A stretch of DNA of 64,000 bases from Larix kaempferi (Eukaryota > Streptophyta > Pinopsida > Pinales > Pinaceae). The position numbers were made by a program, and so were the translations under genes. Shown in pieces: positions 31,570 through 43,831 of the stretch. The DNA lies in contig BSBM01000361.1 of the NCBI GenBank assembly GCA_027924585.1, forward strand, positions 64,633,501-64,697,500, in the 5' to 3' direction. The notes under the pieces are model-generated. The model was not told the origin of the DNA. It was given only the letters and a program-made list of their open reading frames with translations, and did no database searches. Positions within the stretch are counted from its first letter, which is position 1; every line of letters begins with the position of its first letter.

Positions 31570-32670
31570 TATGCTGGAGCATCCTTGGAAAACCAGCTTA
31601 GGTAAATCATAACTTCCATTTTATTCTGTGTTTGTTTGCACCTCTTTCATACTCTGTTTGTTTTAATATCTTTTTTTTTTTAAATTCGAGAAATATGACC
31701 CGACAAAGAAGTACGTGAAAGGGAAATGTGGCAATGTTTTTCGAACAGGATAGAGCCATGAAGGGATTTGATCTATGCTAGGCGCTTGATAAAGTCATAG
31801 TTTTTCTAACAGGATAGATCCATTGAGCAGGATAGAGCCATGTGACAATTTCATTAACAAGAATTGATATACAAGTGTAGTGCAAGGAATGTGAGACACT
31901 GTTTGTGCAATTTCATTAACAAGAATCAATATACAAGTGTAGTGCAAGGAATGTGAGACACTGTGTGTTTGCAAGACATATTGAAGATAGATTGAATTAC
32001 AGTTTACGTTTGAAATAGTTTTGATGACTACACAATCTCCTTTCTTAACTGGTATAGATGTCTCATTAACCAATCATTGATGGTCATTCACTTCAGGGGT
32101 GTTTGTGATTGCAAAGCTGTTTCTATGTCCATTGTATTTTTGTGAGATGGACAACTTATATTCATTTCAGAATTTTTTAATAGACCATCAAATTTTTTTC
32201 ATAGAATTCAAGCATTCACTAACATATGGCTGCCACTATCAAACCCACCAACCGAATTAACAGAGATTACCATGGATGATTGACCTTTGGGGCTATTGTT
32301 TGAGTCATGCTAACCTATTCAGTGCACTCGATATTGTTTTGCATACATGGACCAAAGCTATTTATGATAAGACCTCGGGGCTTCAGGTCAAGTCTGTTTT
32401 AGCATGAGAAAGTCTTGGATACAAGAGTGAATTCAAGATGGACGGGTGGAGAATATTGAAATGAAGAGATCTTAGGCAACAATGGAAGAAAAGTGAAATC
32501 TCTTTCTCATTCTGTATAATTGTTCCCTCCGTTGTCTGTGGATATTCATGTTATTAAAAAAATGTCAGTTTATTCCAAATTGTTGTAATCTTTCTGTACT
32601 TGTCTATAAAAAATTTTGCTATATATTATTTTTTGAATTTCTTGTAAATTTGTGGACTAGATCTTTGCAA
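31570..32670. other. Block B1 upstream part, unassigned
   Basis: No recognisable gene. The motif atatacaagtgtagtgcaag occurs twice (about 31868 and 31928). 32010-32200 is a single diverged copy of the 177-bp repeat found at 33913-34629. 32210-32540 is repeated at 34970-35320. It is probably a decayed LTR or leader of the gypsy elements whose gag follows. Confidence 0.5.
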
Positions 32671-32886
32671 TTCCCAATGGCTTCAAGTGGTATGCGAGAC
32701 TGTTTTTTGTTGTTCTTTTGCTTCATGTTTGGTTGTGTTTTCCTTGTTGATTGGTTGTTGAAGATAGTTCTACAATCTATTCCTAATGGCTTCAAGTGGT
32801 ATGCGAGACTGTTTTTTTTGTTATTCTTTTGCTTCATGTTTGGTTGTGTTTTCCTTGTTGATTGGTTGTTGAAGATAATTCTACAG
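32671..32886. repeat. 109-bp tandem duplication
   Basis: The unit with aatggcttcaagtggtatgc and cttcatgtttggttgtgttt occurs at 32671 and again at 32780. B2 has it once (35430-35535). The hydrophobic ORF across it (32548-32913) is a product of this duplication. Confidence 0.88.
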
Positions 32887-33108
32887 GAAGATTGTAGAAC
32901 TAGGAGATCATAAAAAGAATTTACTGAGCAGAGAAATTTTCTGACGAAGAATGGTAGAGAGAGGAGGTAAAAGGAATTCCTCTTAGAAAAGGCCACGTAA
33001 GACCATGAAGAACAGAAATTGGAGATGATCTTACAGAGTTGCCACAAACTTTGACAATAAAAGTGGAGTCCATGGAGACTGTAAAACGAAGAGGAGTGGC
33101 TACAAATC

Positions 33109-33800
33109 CTAAATGATGGAAGTAATGAAGAGAGAAAGTAATGAAGAGAGAGGACGAGATTTCAAACTAGATGCTTGCACTTGCACAAGAGGAAAGAGTA
33201 ATTTAAGCAATCCAAAATTTGGGAGGAAGATTGAGGTTGGACCCACTGCATATTTTGGAAAACTAAATCCAAAGGAACTATTCGATTGGATTAGAAAATT
33301 GTTTGTTTTTTCAACTTTGAACAAACTAGATACCCAAAAGTGTCATATTTGTTTGCACGAAATTAAGAGGTCTTCCTCGTAACTATGTTGGGATATTGAC
33401 AATTGTAGAGATAACGAAATGGTAAGGAGAAAATTCAGAGATGGGATCAGATGCTAGGGAAATTAAAAAGGCAAAATTTTCCATTTAGTTTTGATTTAAA
33501 ATTTGTTGAGATGGTTATGTAATCTTAGACAAAGAAGAAGGATTATTAAGAGTATACAAAAGAGTTATGTAAGTTGTTAATTATATATTGGAAAAGTATA
33601 ATTGAGTGTGTTGAATCTATTGCAAATGTTAATAGTTTGAGATTTAACATATATGATGAATGAATGTTTGATCAATGTTAGTCTTAACAATTGGTCTTAA
33701 GTGTTTCAGTAAGATTGTCCCAGAAACAGTAAAGGAAAAAAAAAAAAAAAAACTAATTTATAAAAGAAGACAATCTAGGAGAGGGATGCCAATAGTGGTG
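33109..33800 (+). pseudogene. Ty3/gypsy gag remnant B1
   Basis: Frame pieces read YFGKLNPKELFDWIRKL, then KLDTQKCHICLHEIKR, equivalent to the FhGkLdp..l.dWi...e.yF...d..kv..a..kLkg capsid pattern of plant gypsy elements. After frameshifts the later capsid part resembles 3430-3690, including gattgtcccagaaacagtaa. A poly-A interruption lies at 33735-33752. Confidence 0.7.
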
Positions 33801-33912
33801 TTCACTGTTGATATACAAGTGTGGTTGATATACAAGTGTAGTGCAAGGAATGTGAGACTGTGTGTTTGCAAGACATATTGAAGATTGATTGAATTACAGT
33901 TTACGTTTGAAA

Positions 33913-34629
33913 TAGTTTTTACTACTACCAAATCTCCTTTCTTAACTGGTATAGATGTCTCATTAACCAATCATTGATGGTCATTCACTTCAGGGGTGTT
34001 TCAATATACTTGTGATAGCAAAAGTGTTTCTATGTCCATTGTAGAGATGGACAACTTATATTCATTTCATATTTTTTTTAATAGATCATCAAAATAAACT
34101 ACTACAAAATCTCCTTTCTTACTGGTATAGATGTCTCATTAACCAATCATTGATGGTCATTCACTTCAGGGGTGTTTCAATAGACTTGTGATTGAAAAAG
34201 TGTTTCTATGTCCATTGTAGAGATGGACAACTTATATTCATTTCATATTTTTTTTAATAGATCATCAAAATAAACTACTACAAAATCTCCTTTCTTAACT
34301 GGTATAGATGTCTCATTAACCAATCATTGATGGTCATTCACTTCAGGGGTGTTTCAATAGACTTGTGATTGCAAAAATGTTTCTATGTCCATTGTAGAGA
34401 TGGACAACTTATATTCATTTCATATTTTTTTTAATAGATCATCAAAATAAACTACTACAAAATCTCCTTTCTTAACTGGTATAGATGTCTCATTAACCAA
34501 TCATTGATGGTCATTCACTTCAGGGGTGTTTCAATAGACTTGTGATTGCAAAGGTGTTTCTATGTCCATTGTAGAGATGGACAACTTATATTCATTTCAT
34601 ATTTTTTTTAATAGATCATCAAAATTTCT
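33913..34629. repeat. 177-bp tandem repeat, 4 units
   Basis: Units share ctcctttcttaactggtata, attgatggtcattcacttca and ttctatgtccattgtagaga. Unit boundaries near 34091, 34267, 34444 and 34621 give periods of 176-177 bp; the first unit starts near 33913. A single, more diverged unit lies at 32010-32190. Differences among the last three units are very few, so expansion is recent. Confidence 0.95.
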
Positions 34630-34975
34630 TCAAACTTTTTTTAAATATATTATGTGATAATGTGTGTTATGTATTTTGAGATTTTTAGTTAATTTTATTA
34701 ATAGAAGTATTCTAAATATTATATGATTTATGATTTGAATTTGTTTTTGTTATTACATCGAAATTTATGTTATATAATTTTTAGTTAAATTGAAATTTTT
34801 CATTATTTAAATTATAAATTTGAATACATAAAACCTATATTTGTAATTCTACTAATTCTTCTCAATTTTTTATTGAATTAAAAAAATAATAGAAAAAATA
34901 TGACAAAAATAATTCAAATCCCAGTAACATATTTAGATTACTGTTCATTAATATCCCTTTTAAACTTTCTGGAAT
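34630..34975. other. AT-rich stretch specific to B2
   Basis: Absent from B1 between the 177-bp unit and gaattcaagcattcac. It has no ORF or terminal repeat that I can define. It may be a small insertion, or sequence deleted in B1. Confidence 0.5.
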
Positions 34976-35689
34976 TCAAGCATTCACTAACACATGCTTA
35001 CCACTATCAAACCCACTAACCGAATTAACAAAGATTACCATGGATGATTGACCTTTAAGGCACATTATTGTTTCAGTTATGCTAACCTATTCAGTGCACT
35101 CGTTATTGTCTTGCATACATGGACCAAAGCTATTTATGCTAAGACCTCGGGGTTTCATGGCAAGTTTGTTTAGCATGAGAAAGTCTTGGATACAAGAGTG
35201 GATTCAAGATGGAGGGGAGGAGAATATAGAAATGAAGAGATATTAGGCAACAATGGAAGAGATTCTCATTCTGTATAATAGTTCGTTTGCTGTCTGTGGA
35301 TATTCATGTTATTAGAAAAAAGTCAATTGGTTCCAAATTGTTGTAATCTTTCTAAATTTGTCTATAAAGAATTTTGCTCTTTATATAGTTTTTTGAATAT
35401 TTTGTAAATTTGTGAACTGGATCTTTGCAATTTCCAATGGCATCAAGTGGTACAATAAACTGATTTTTTTATTGTTCTTTTGCTTCATGTTTGGTTGTGT
35501 TTTCCTTGTTGATTGGTTGTTGAAGAGAAACTTACAGGAAGATTGGAGAATTGTAAACCTAGGAGATGATAAAGAGAATTTACAAACAAGAGAAATTTTT
35601 TCAAAGAGAATGGAAGAGAGAAGGTAAAAGGAATTCTTCTTGGAAAAGGCCACGTAAGACCATGAAGAGCAGAAATTGGAGATGATATT

Positions 35690-36710
35690 GCAAGGTTGCC
35701 ACAAACTTTGACAATAAGAGTGGAGTCCATGGAGACTGCAAAACGAAGAGAAGTACAAAACGTAAATGATGAAAGTAATGAAGAGAGAGGACGAGATTTC
35801 ACAGTAGACCATGGGCTTGCACTTACACCAAAGGAAAGAGTAATTCAAGAAATTGCAAATTTAAGAGGAAGATTCAGGCTGGACACATTGCATATTTTTG
35901 GAAAACTAAATCCAAAGGAACTATTCGATTGGATAACTGTTTTTTTTTCAACTTTGAACAAACTAAATATCCTAAAAGAATCAGATTTGTTTGCACGAAA
36001 TTAAGAGGTCTCCCCCATAACTATTTTGGGATATCGACAATTGTAGAGACAACGGATTCGAAAGGAGAAAATTCAGAGATGGATCAGATGCTAGGGAAAT
36101 TAAAAGGTAAAATTTTCTCTCTAGTTTTGATTTAAAATTTGCTTACATGGTTATGTAATCTTAGATAAAGAAGAAGGATTATTAAGAGTGTACAAAAGAG
36201 TTATGTAGGTTGTCAGTTTTATCATGGAAAAACATAATTGAGTGTGTTGAATCTATTGCAAATTTTAATAGTTTGAGATTTAACATACATGATGAAATAA
36301 GTTTGATGAATGTTTGATAAGTTCTGGAGTCTTAACAATTGGCCTTAAGTGTTTCAGCGAAATTGTTTAAGAAGTAGTAAAGGAACAAGAGAAAGAGGAA
36401 AGGAATTCGAAAAAGAGGACTATCTAATGGAAGAAAATAAGAAGAGGTTAGCACAATTTCTGAAAATTAAAATTTTAGAGGTGGTTATTATTCCAACAAA
36501 GAACATGGATATGACACTGGTAGAGGAAGATTCGTGGGCACATGTTAAGTGTAGTGCACAAGCAAATAAAGCAAGCAAATGTCTAGGGATTGTGAATGAA
36601 GGAAGAACACAAGAAGATGGAACTCTTTGTGAATCAAGAACACAATCAATGGTGGAAAATGACGTGTTGAAGTTAATCAAGAACATAAGAATCTCTTGTT
36701 TTTGAAAATT
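35690..36710 (+). pseudogene. Ty3/gypsy gag remnant B2 (most readable copy)
   Basis: Reads IFGKLNPKELFDWI, YPKRIRFVCTKLRGLPHNYFG, NSEMDQMLGKLKGKI and, across frameshifts, a segment equivalent to TKEL..L then ESIANFNSLRFNIHDEISL, then a basic RSSKGTRERGKEFEK stretch where the gag C-terminus meets the knuckle. This identifies the related blocks at 3209, 33109 and 42795 as the same gypsy gag. The reading frame is broken in several places. At 36349-36705 one frame is open again and covers the linker towards the protease. Confidence 0.75.
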
Positions 36711-36816
36711 GTGTTGAAACCAAAGATGCACAAAAACAAAAATCATTCGTAAAAGAAGAGCATTTTTGAAACCATTTGTAAGGGTGGAGGTAAATCATGT
36801 TTTCTTAGGTGGGTCT

Positions 36817-36924
36817 AAGAGATGGAAATATACTCAACTTACTTAAATGGGTTTTTATATGAAATAGCATAAGAGATGGAAATATACTCAACTTACTTAA
36901 ATGGGTTTTTATATGAAATAGCAT
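36817..36924. repeat. Perfect 54-bp tandem duplication
   Basis: The unit beginning aagagatggaaatatactca occupies 36817-36870 and 36871-36924 without a difference, so it is a recent slip or unequal exchange. Confidence 0.93.
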
Positions 36925-37184
36925 GAATTGAAAATAAAATGATATTCATTACATCTTCATGGTATACATGAACATATTAAATATAGATGTTCATTACTAT
37001 TTGGCTCATGGAAGAATAAACGTAACATACGATTTGAAATTATGATTTATATAGTCAATTCTAGGGTGTAATTTCATATTACTTTTATTATATATGAATG
37101 AATGAGAAGCACGTAATGAGAATTGACCATATAAGTCATAAGGTCCAATGTTATGTTATTTTTATTTTTTCATAGAGCTAGAAT

Positions 37185-38095
37185 CTAAGTAGCATGGGTA
37201 CCCGTACCCAAGGGTCGGGGACACGTATCAGTACCGGGTACCCATATCGCCGTACTCGATACGGGATCGAGTACTCCTGGAAGTACCCAAGAGGTACCCG
37301 GTAGCTTGCCCAAGTAGCCGGTACTTCCCACTCTCCAGTCGGGTACTGATACTCCAAAAAAGGAAAAGTACCTTGATTTTGGGTACTTCAAGGGTACTCC
37401 AGCCCAAAAATATTAGCCTACAGACTTCAAAATCCAATTTTTTTAAAGTTTTGAAGTGAAGAGGGGGTAGGATATGGTGGGGCCCTCTCCCAAAGATGTC
37501 CAAGTTTGCAGCCATTTGCTCCAATGACTTCCAAAACACAAATAAACACATTATCTCAATCTACTGTTACACAATTTCTGAACAACAATAGACATACTTC
37601 TGCAGCTACGTTGTTATAAAATAATAAACATGTAATTTCAAGTTAGTGCAATAAGTTTCTTACACAAGCCAAACTATTCTTCTTACAAATAACTTTCAAT
37701 CTTTGAGGCATATCAAGGCATATGTATCATGATTCATGTCTCACAGTTCTTACATTATATATTCAAATCAGAATATATACTGATGTTGCAGATGCTATTG
37801 ACCTGCATAGATGGCTTGAGGAAGCCAAATCAACTATGATGTTTAGTATTTTAGTATTTTGTATTTCATGTTCGGAAATGTGGCAAATGCCAATTGTCAA
37901 ATTTTGGATGTAGTATGACAATAGACATATATCATGATGATGATTCATATAAATATCAATATGCAATTTGAATTTCAAGCAATGTGTAATGCCAACGTGT
38001 GTTGCAGTTTAGTGTTTACTTATTGAACAATGAACACTCAACAATGAAAACTTGATAATAAATATTAATATATAATATAATTTATAAACTTGAAA

Positions 38096-38149
<54 letters not shown>

Positions 38150-38236
38150 TCCAGTACCCCGAAGTACCCAAGTACCATGTTTCAAAAAGTGGCATACCCG
38201 TACCCGTACCCGTACCCAAGTACCCTGGCAACTTAG
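37185..38236. mobile_element. hAT-type non-autonomous element with GGTACCC-rich ends (1.05 kb)
   Basis: 8-bp TSD gctagaat at 37177-37184 and 38237-38244. Inverted ends: ctaagtagcatgggtac and the reverse complement of the right end ctaagttgccagggtac, 14 of 17 matching. Dense gtaccc/gggtac motifs fill the first 220 bp and the last 80 bp, a typical subterminal arrangement for hAT. No transposase ORF. An (AT)n microsatellite lies inside. Confidence 0.88.
38095..38146. repeat. (AT)n microsatellite
   Basis: About 25 uninterrupted AT dinucleotides inside the hAT-type element. Confidence 0.97.
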
Positions 38237-38244
38237 GCTAGAAT

Positions 38245-40488
38245 ATATGCTCCGAGGCTTTTACCATCACATGAAATGCATAAGTGGGAAGTGCCATGCT
38301 TAGATAGCACATATGTCAACTAATAATTATATGATGAATGTAGACCATGCAAAGATGGCATTTTTTTTTCTCTATAGGGGATTTCATGTAGTTTAAAGTC
38401 TATACAAATAGGAGGAAACTTTAAATTATAATTTCGACCCTTTTTTTAGTGCCACATCCATGGGAGTGTAGTTGAACCATTCGTAACCATCAACAATATT
38501 GTAATGAAGAAAGATTGTTTTGATGTTCCAAGCCATATACTTCCATTTAGTATTGAGAGTTTGATACAAATATTGAATGACAATGTTTCTAAAACTAGAT
38601 TTTAAGTTCTATAAAAAATAAAATGCTTTCATTGTTAACCCATTGTATTGTTTGACCAAGGAATCTAGTGTCTTCACTTAAAAAGAAGATATCCTACATA
38701 GCTATATCCCTTCCTAAACTCACCACCCTAAAAACAATGAATCACTGCCAACAAGATGCCCTTGTTGAGAAGAGCAAGGAAGACCATCAAATTTTTTTTT
38801 TTTCTAAAATTGCCCCTCTAAATTAGTCTCTCTTACAATATACAAAAAATTCAATTGTTTCCTTAGAGCCTTCCATATACTATGGGTAAAAAAGAGAGAC
38901 TTTTCCTTTAACTAGGGTTTGGTTGATAAGAAATGTTTACATGTAATTACCATGCAATGCCCTTAGGTATTTTAATTGTCATGTATGATATTCTACACCT
39001 CATTAGAATTGAGGAATTAGATAATCAATTTAGTTCAAAAGGCTCATCTTTTTTACATTTTCAAAAAAAATAAGCCTAATTTGGATAAGATACTAATTGG
39101 CATGATGGAGATGTCTAATCCTCTCTTTATAATTATCCCATAGGAATGATTTCAAAATATTTTTAACTTCAATTGTACTTCATGGATAAAGGCATCCAAC
39201 TGGACTAATATGCATGGGTGGTTGCTAAAACTTGTGTAGATTATATACCAAGTCATATCATTCAATTCCTTCACATGGAACAATACTATTATCCATAATA
39301 TATATCTTAATTATAGGGGTGGTAGGAGTAGGTAGGATCTTCATCGATCATGAATAAACTCATAAGAGAACTTATGCATGGGATTAGTTAAGAAACAAAC
39401 AATGAGGAATATTTGTCAGTGCTCTATCAAGGAGTTAAGCTAACTCTACAAAATCAATTCAACATGCTAAATGTAATAGGAGATTTGGTGATTTTCTTCC
39501 ATGCCCTTGCTAAAGACCCTCCTTTGGCATTCTCTGTTCTAACTAGAATCGTCACCAAATTTAAAATCATGCTGAGCACACTCCAATCCATGAAGTTTTA
39601 TTATGTCAAAGTGATCCTTCAAATCAGAAGTAGATCTCATGGTGAATTTAGGAGTCCTGGAACCATACAAAGGAATTATCATACGAAATGAAGGAGAAGA
39701 GAACTCCTAAAATAGTGCTATCCCATGAATGATCAAATTAAAAATTGGTCTGGGGGAGTTGAATGATGCCATTAATTGTTCAACAAGTGGTCATCATAAA
39801 GGACTACAAGATCAAGGCACTCCTTATTTCATCATCACACAGCAAGAGAGAGTAGAGGCAATTCAAAGAGGGCATCACCTTGGAATTTCACATGCACACA
39901 GACATGTGAAAATCTCGTCCAACTTATTGCCCATGGAACTTAATGCCTTTACTTCTATCTCCTTGGAAATTTGGTTCTTAAAGTAGATGACTCTCTTTTG
40001 TTGGATTGATGTGTTTTTTCTAGTTGGTGCAAGAAGGAGAACATGTCTGAGAATCTATCCCTCCCGAAGCTCTCCTCACTTTTTGGCTTTTCAATTGTTA
40101 ATTAGAATCAATCTTGGCACCCCATGGAAATATCCATTGCTACCCAAAATGTGCAACATACTTATGGAACTATATAGAGGCATAATCAAGAATGAAGAGG
40201 CCATTGAGTCTCTACAATCTAGTTGGCAACAACTTTGGTGCAGGTGCAAACCATGGAGAAGGAAATGTATTAAATGTTGGAGCATGTAGAAATTGAAGCC
40301 CCAAATCATTCTATGGTAACCCATAAATGGAATGAAGAGTCCTAGACCACTCTGAATGTCCATTACAACAATCTCAAGGACCTTTCTATTGGGTTGCTCA
40401 CCACTCAGAGTGGTCAAGGAATACAAGACTAGCCAATATTGAATATATTATTTACCGAAAACCTATATCTCATTATATATGTGTAACA
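38245..40488. other. Unassigned DNA
   Basis: Frames of 85-111 codons occur (39413-39691, 39729-39986, 39987-40289, and 40091-40426 on the minus strand), but none shows a domain or repeat I recognise and none has a copy elsewhere in the window. I do not call genes. It may be an old retroelement beyond recognition. Confidence 0.5.
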
Positions 40489-40690
40489 TGCGGAGATCTT
40501 GAACCTCCAACCTTGTAGTTGACAACGACATTCTCCAAACAATTGATCAATTCAAGCAATTGTTGTGTTTGTGTGTTTCTTGAAACTTAATTATTCTTTG
40601 TAGAATAATACATCAAAATTACTATACATTTAATGTATAATTGTTATGTCGTCAAGATTTGAATTCAGGTAACATGTTGCAACTCTCCTT
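40489..40690 (-). pseudogene. Degenerate tRNA-Asn followed by a tRNA-Glu-like fragment
   Basis: 40489-40558 aligns with tRNA-Asn through ttgaacctccaaccttgtag. About 90 bp later 40648-40690 retains tcgtcaagatttgaattcag, like the T arm of tRNA-Glu. The order Asn then Glu with a short AT-rich spacer is the same as at 2928-3175 and 31344-31566. The second piece is weak. Confidence 0.55.
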
Positions 40691-40699
40691 GGAATTTAG

Positions 40700-41700
40700 C
40701 CGTTTTAATTAATGTAAGGATACAATATGCTAAAACATAACAAATGCCCAAAAAAACCTACTTTAACACCAATATAATCTATAAATTGCCTAGGATATTC
40801 CAATGATTGGCTCACTAGAACATTTCTTAAACTATTGCTACTTAAGTGACCTCATGCTCTACATGACTATTCTTTTTGTACTTTCATTGATTAAATAGAA
40901 AAATAAAACACACCATACAAATTCTTTAACTAATGTGACATAAAACTAGGATTAAATAGCAAATGCACACATTGGAATGCCATGGATACAACATTTTCCC
41001 TAAGAAACCTGGTGTGGGAAAACCCAACAAGAAATGAATGAGTGTGCCTCCTTTCTTCCTAATCAATGGAGAGTAAAAGGAAAAATACCTAGATTATAAA
41101 TCTCACTGTGGAGCTGTGAGATACTATGGTCTAATACAATCCCCTACATAGTGCTCTTCTCATTTGCTCTATCATCTCCCTACTCATCTTGATGGTTTCT
41201 CTACCATGGAACATCAAATTGCCACAATAAGAGTTCAATGCATTTTCCTCCTTTTGACTAGGGTTTTAACCCCCTTTCTTCTGTATTAAAGTTAGAGTCT
41301 TGGGTTCTCAAGATGCTTCTAAATGTCTCTAGTAGATTTTCATATGTTACTAACTTTGCATGGGTGAATCCTGGTGAGTTGTTGTTGTCACATGGGATTT
41401 TGGGGAATAGTTGGATCGTTATCTTGTCATGGGCATAACTTTCACATGCAAACTCCATTTGAAGTAAATAATTGGTCATTGGAAACTATTGTAGCATAGA
41501 ATGCAATGGGGACCTCCAAAACAATTCTTCTTGAGGTCATAATTAGAAACTATTGTAGCATAGAATGTAATGAGGACCTCCAAGACAATTGTTCTTGGGG
41601 TCATAGAACCCCAAATTCCAATTCTTTGACCCTTAATTAAAGTATTTTAGTTTTGGCATGTTAATAAGGTTTTAAAGATTTGGTCCAAAGTACGTCTTCT
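40700..41700. other. Unassigned DNA with a 64-bp tandem duplication
   Basis: Nothing coding is recognised. A 64-bp unit beginning with aaactattgtagcatagaat is duplicated at 41481-41544 and 41545-41608. Duplication copy A2 begins just after, near 41706. Confidence 0.6.
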
Positions 41701-41892
41701 CTATTCCATAATATCAATAATTTAAGATTGCAAATATATAAATCCATTTTAAATCAACCCCTTTGAATTAGCCCCTCTAACAACATAGAAAAAACCTAAT
41801 AGTTTTCTAGAGCCTTCCATATAATACGAGTCAAACAAGAAATCTTTGTAACTTGAGACCTCACCAACCTCACTGACCATGCACTTTAACTA

Positions 41893-42066
41893 ATGCATTT
41901 GTGATGTACTGTCTTATTAGCTTCATTATTTTTAAATGATAAAATATTCTATTTAAGCCTACCAGTATAGATGCATCCGAATGCATTTGTGATGTAATGT
42001 CTTATTGGCTTCATTATTTTTAAATGATAAAATATTTTATTTAAGCCTACCAGTATAGATGCATCA
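41893..42066. repeat. 88-bp tandem duplication
   Basis: The unit starting atgcatttgtgatgtaMtgt and ending near cagtatagatgcat occurs twice (41893-41980, 41981-42066) with few differences. Confidence 0.9.
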
Positions 42067-42603
42067 TAAACTCGGATTTGCTGCCAAGCACTCCAGAGAG
42101 ATCAAATTCATTGAAGTGTAATTGTTTTTACCATTTAACTTCATGACATGTGGACTATTTTATTTTTATATTTTTAATTTAACATTTTTTTATGCCAGGT
42201 CACCTGGTTTTCAATCAAGTTCATTGAAGTGTAATTATTTTTACCATTTAACAATTCATGACATGTGTTTTATTTTATTTTTATTTTTGTAATTTAACAT
42301 TTAACCCACATTTCCTAGCATTAAAACGGTGGCAACTTGTTTGTATTCATCCACGCATCGTTGAATTTAAATGTGGCTTCTAGTTTGTATAATACTCAAC
42401 TCCATTTCCATTTCAATAAACTTCATTTCCATTTCAAAATAGGAAAATACTTGTACCATTTTTATTTATTTATGTGTGTTTAATCACCGTGACTGATCAT
42501 GCTTAGGGAGGGTATTAATGAAACTCTGGTGTTTCATTCATCAAGATGGAGTAACAGAACTCATGAAACTCGTGGAATACCCTTCCTATATACATTTTCA
42601 TCC

Positions 42604-42676
42604 GGTAGAAGGAGGGCTTGAACCTCCGACCTTGTGGTTAACCGCCACACGCTCTAACCAACTGAAATATTCCAGC
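42604..42676 (-). pseudogene. tRNA-Asn pseudogene (GTT), A2 copy
   Basis: T arm and anticodon arm are intact, but the D stem reads TTTC instead of GCTC (plus strand gaaat) and the acceptor has a mismatch at position 2. No T run follows. Its counterpart in A1 (2928-3001) is intact, so the damage postdates the duplication. Confidence 0.85.
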
Positions 42677-42794
42677 AACTACAGCCCTTGCCAATATATG
42701 ATCCTGAATTTCTTAATGTTCAGTTTATGTTTGAAACCTGTGAGTCTTTTTTGTTGTCAATGAAGTATGAAGAAGTGAAGCGTGAACAATTCAA

Positions 42795-43830
42795 TTCAAT
42801 TCAATTTACATGGCAATGTTTCAGACGTGGTGTTAATCTACAAGTCTATGGTAAATATTGTGACTTCTTGCCTCATTATGTATGGTGGGATATATGCAAT
42901 TGAAGAGACAACGAAATGGAAAGGAGAAAAATTCAGAGATTGGATCGGATGCTTTGTAAATTAAACTAAAAACTTTGCCCTTTTATTTTGCTGAGATAGT
43001 TATGTAATCTTAGACAGAGAGAAATGAATGTTTGGGAGTATACAAAGAATTCTGGAGTTCGTAAATTATATCATGGAAAAATATTGAGAGTGTTGAACCA
43101 ATTGCAAATGTTAATGGTTTGAAATTTAACATCCAAATTCAAGTAAGTTTGATGAATGATTCTTGAGTGTTGGAGTCTAACCAATTTGCCTTAAACGTAG
43201 CAGAGAAAATGTCTAGGAAGAAGTAAGGAACAAGATGAAGAGGAAAGCAATTTGTAGAAAGAGGACAATCCAATGAGAGAAAAGAAAGAGATGCCATTGG
43301 AGGTTCTCAAAATAAGAATTTCAGAGGTGGTTATGATTCCAACAAAGGACATGGATATGGAGAAGATAAAAAGCTAAACTCATGTGATTTGATTGGAGAA
43401 AAATATTTGATGGTGGTAAACAATGTGTCTGAAGTTTATTGAGAACGTGAGCATTTAATGTTCGACGAGTTTTGTTGAAACCAAAGAATATGTAAGAAAA
43501 CAAAAAGCTTTCATAGCAGAAGACTATCTTCAAAACCAATTGTAAGGATGGAGGTAAATGTATTTTGATTGTTCATAGTTGTAATACAAAAAAAAACTTG
43601 GTTTCTTCTAAAGTAATCAAGAAGCTAAATTTGAAATGTATATCACATCTTAGTGTTTATAAGTTATTAGGTTGCATGGTTGCATAGTAATGCCTAATTA
43701 GTTTTTAGATTTTAGATTGGGAAATAATTTATTATGATGAAGTTATTTGTGATGTGTTGTCAATAGATGATTACTGCATTTTGTTAGGAAGACCTTTGTG
43801 ATTTGAAAGGGATGTTGTTCATGATGGGAA
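42795..43830 (+). pseudogene. Ty3/gypsy gag to protease remnant (A2), first part
   Basis: Collinear with 3209-4576 of A1. Reads IEETTKWKGEKFRDWI, the later capsid block, then the protease start as IVHSCNTKK with the same D-S-G to H-S-C change, and ILLGRPLCDLKG near the end. It is cut at 43831 by the 3.2-kb insert and resumes at 47022. Confidence 0.75.
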
Positions 43831-43831
43831 A

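Larger units (their letters stand above)
31840..36760. repeat. Tandem duplication B1/B2 of gypsy-derived sequence
   Basis: B1 (about 31840-33790) and B2 (about 33810-36760) are direct copies with the same order: tacaagtgtagtgcaaggaa motif, 177-bp repeat unit, gcattcactaacaMatg segment, hydrophobic-reading segment, gypsy gag. B2 has three extra 177-bp units and about 350 bp of extra AT-rich sequence (34630-34975). Confidence 0.8.

Noticed and set aside
32548-32913. 121-codon ORF with repeated hydrophobic segments, first read as a membrane protein
   Set aside because: The repeat is a 109-bp DNA duplication and the B2 copy has one unit in a broken frame; it lies within gypsy-derived sequence.
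33913-34629. Regular repeats considered as a CRISPR-like array
   Set aside because: The units are directly adjacent 177-bp repeats without unique spacers, in a plant nuclear context; a tandem satellite-type repeat explains them.
39413-40426. Frames of 85-111 codons considered as a host gene with introns
   Set aside because: No domain, no convincing splice or start context, no homology that I can name; left as unassigned.
42195-42240. Short match to the tRNA-Glu anticodon arm (cctggttttca)
   Set aside because: Only about 20 bases fit and no second arm can be found; too short to call a pseudogene.
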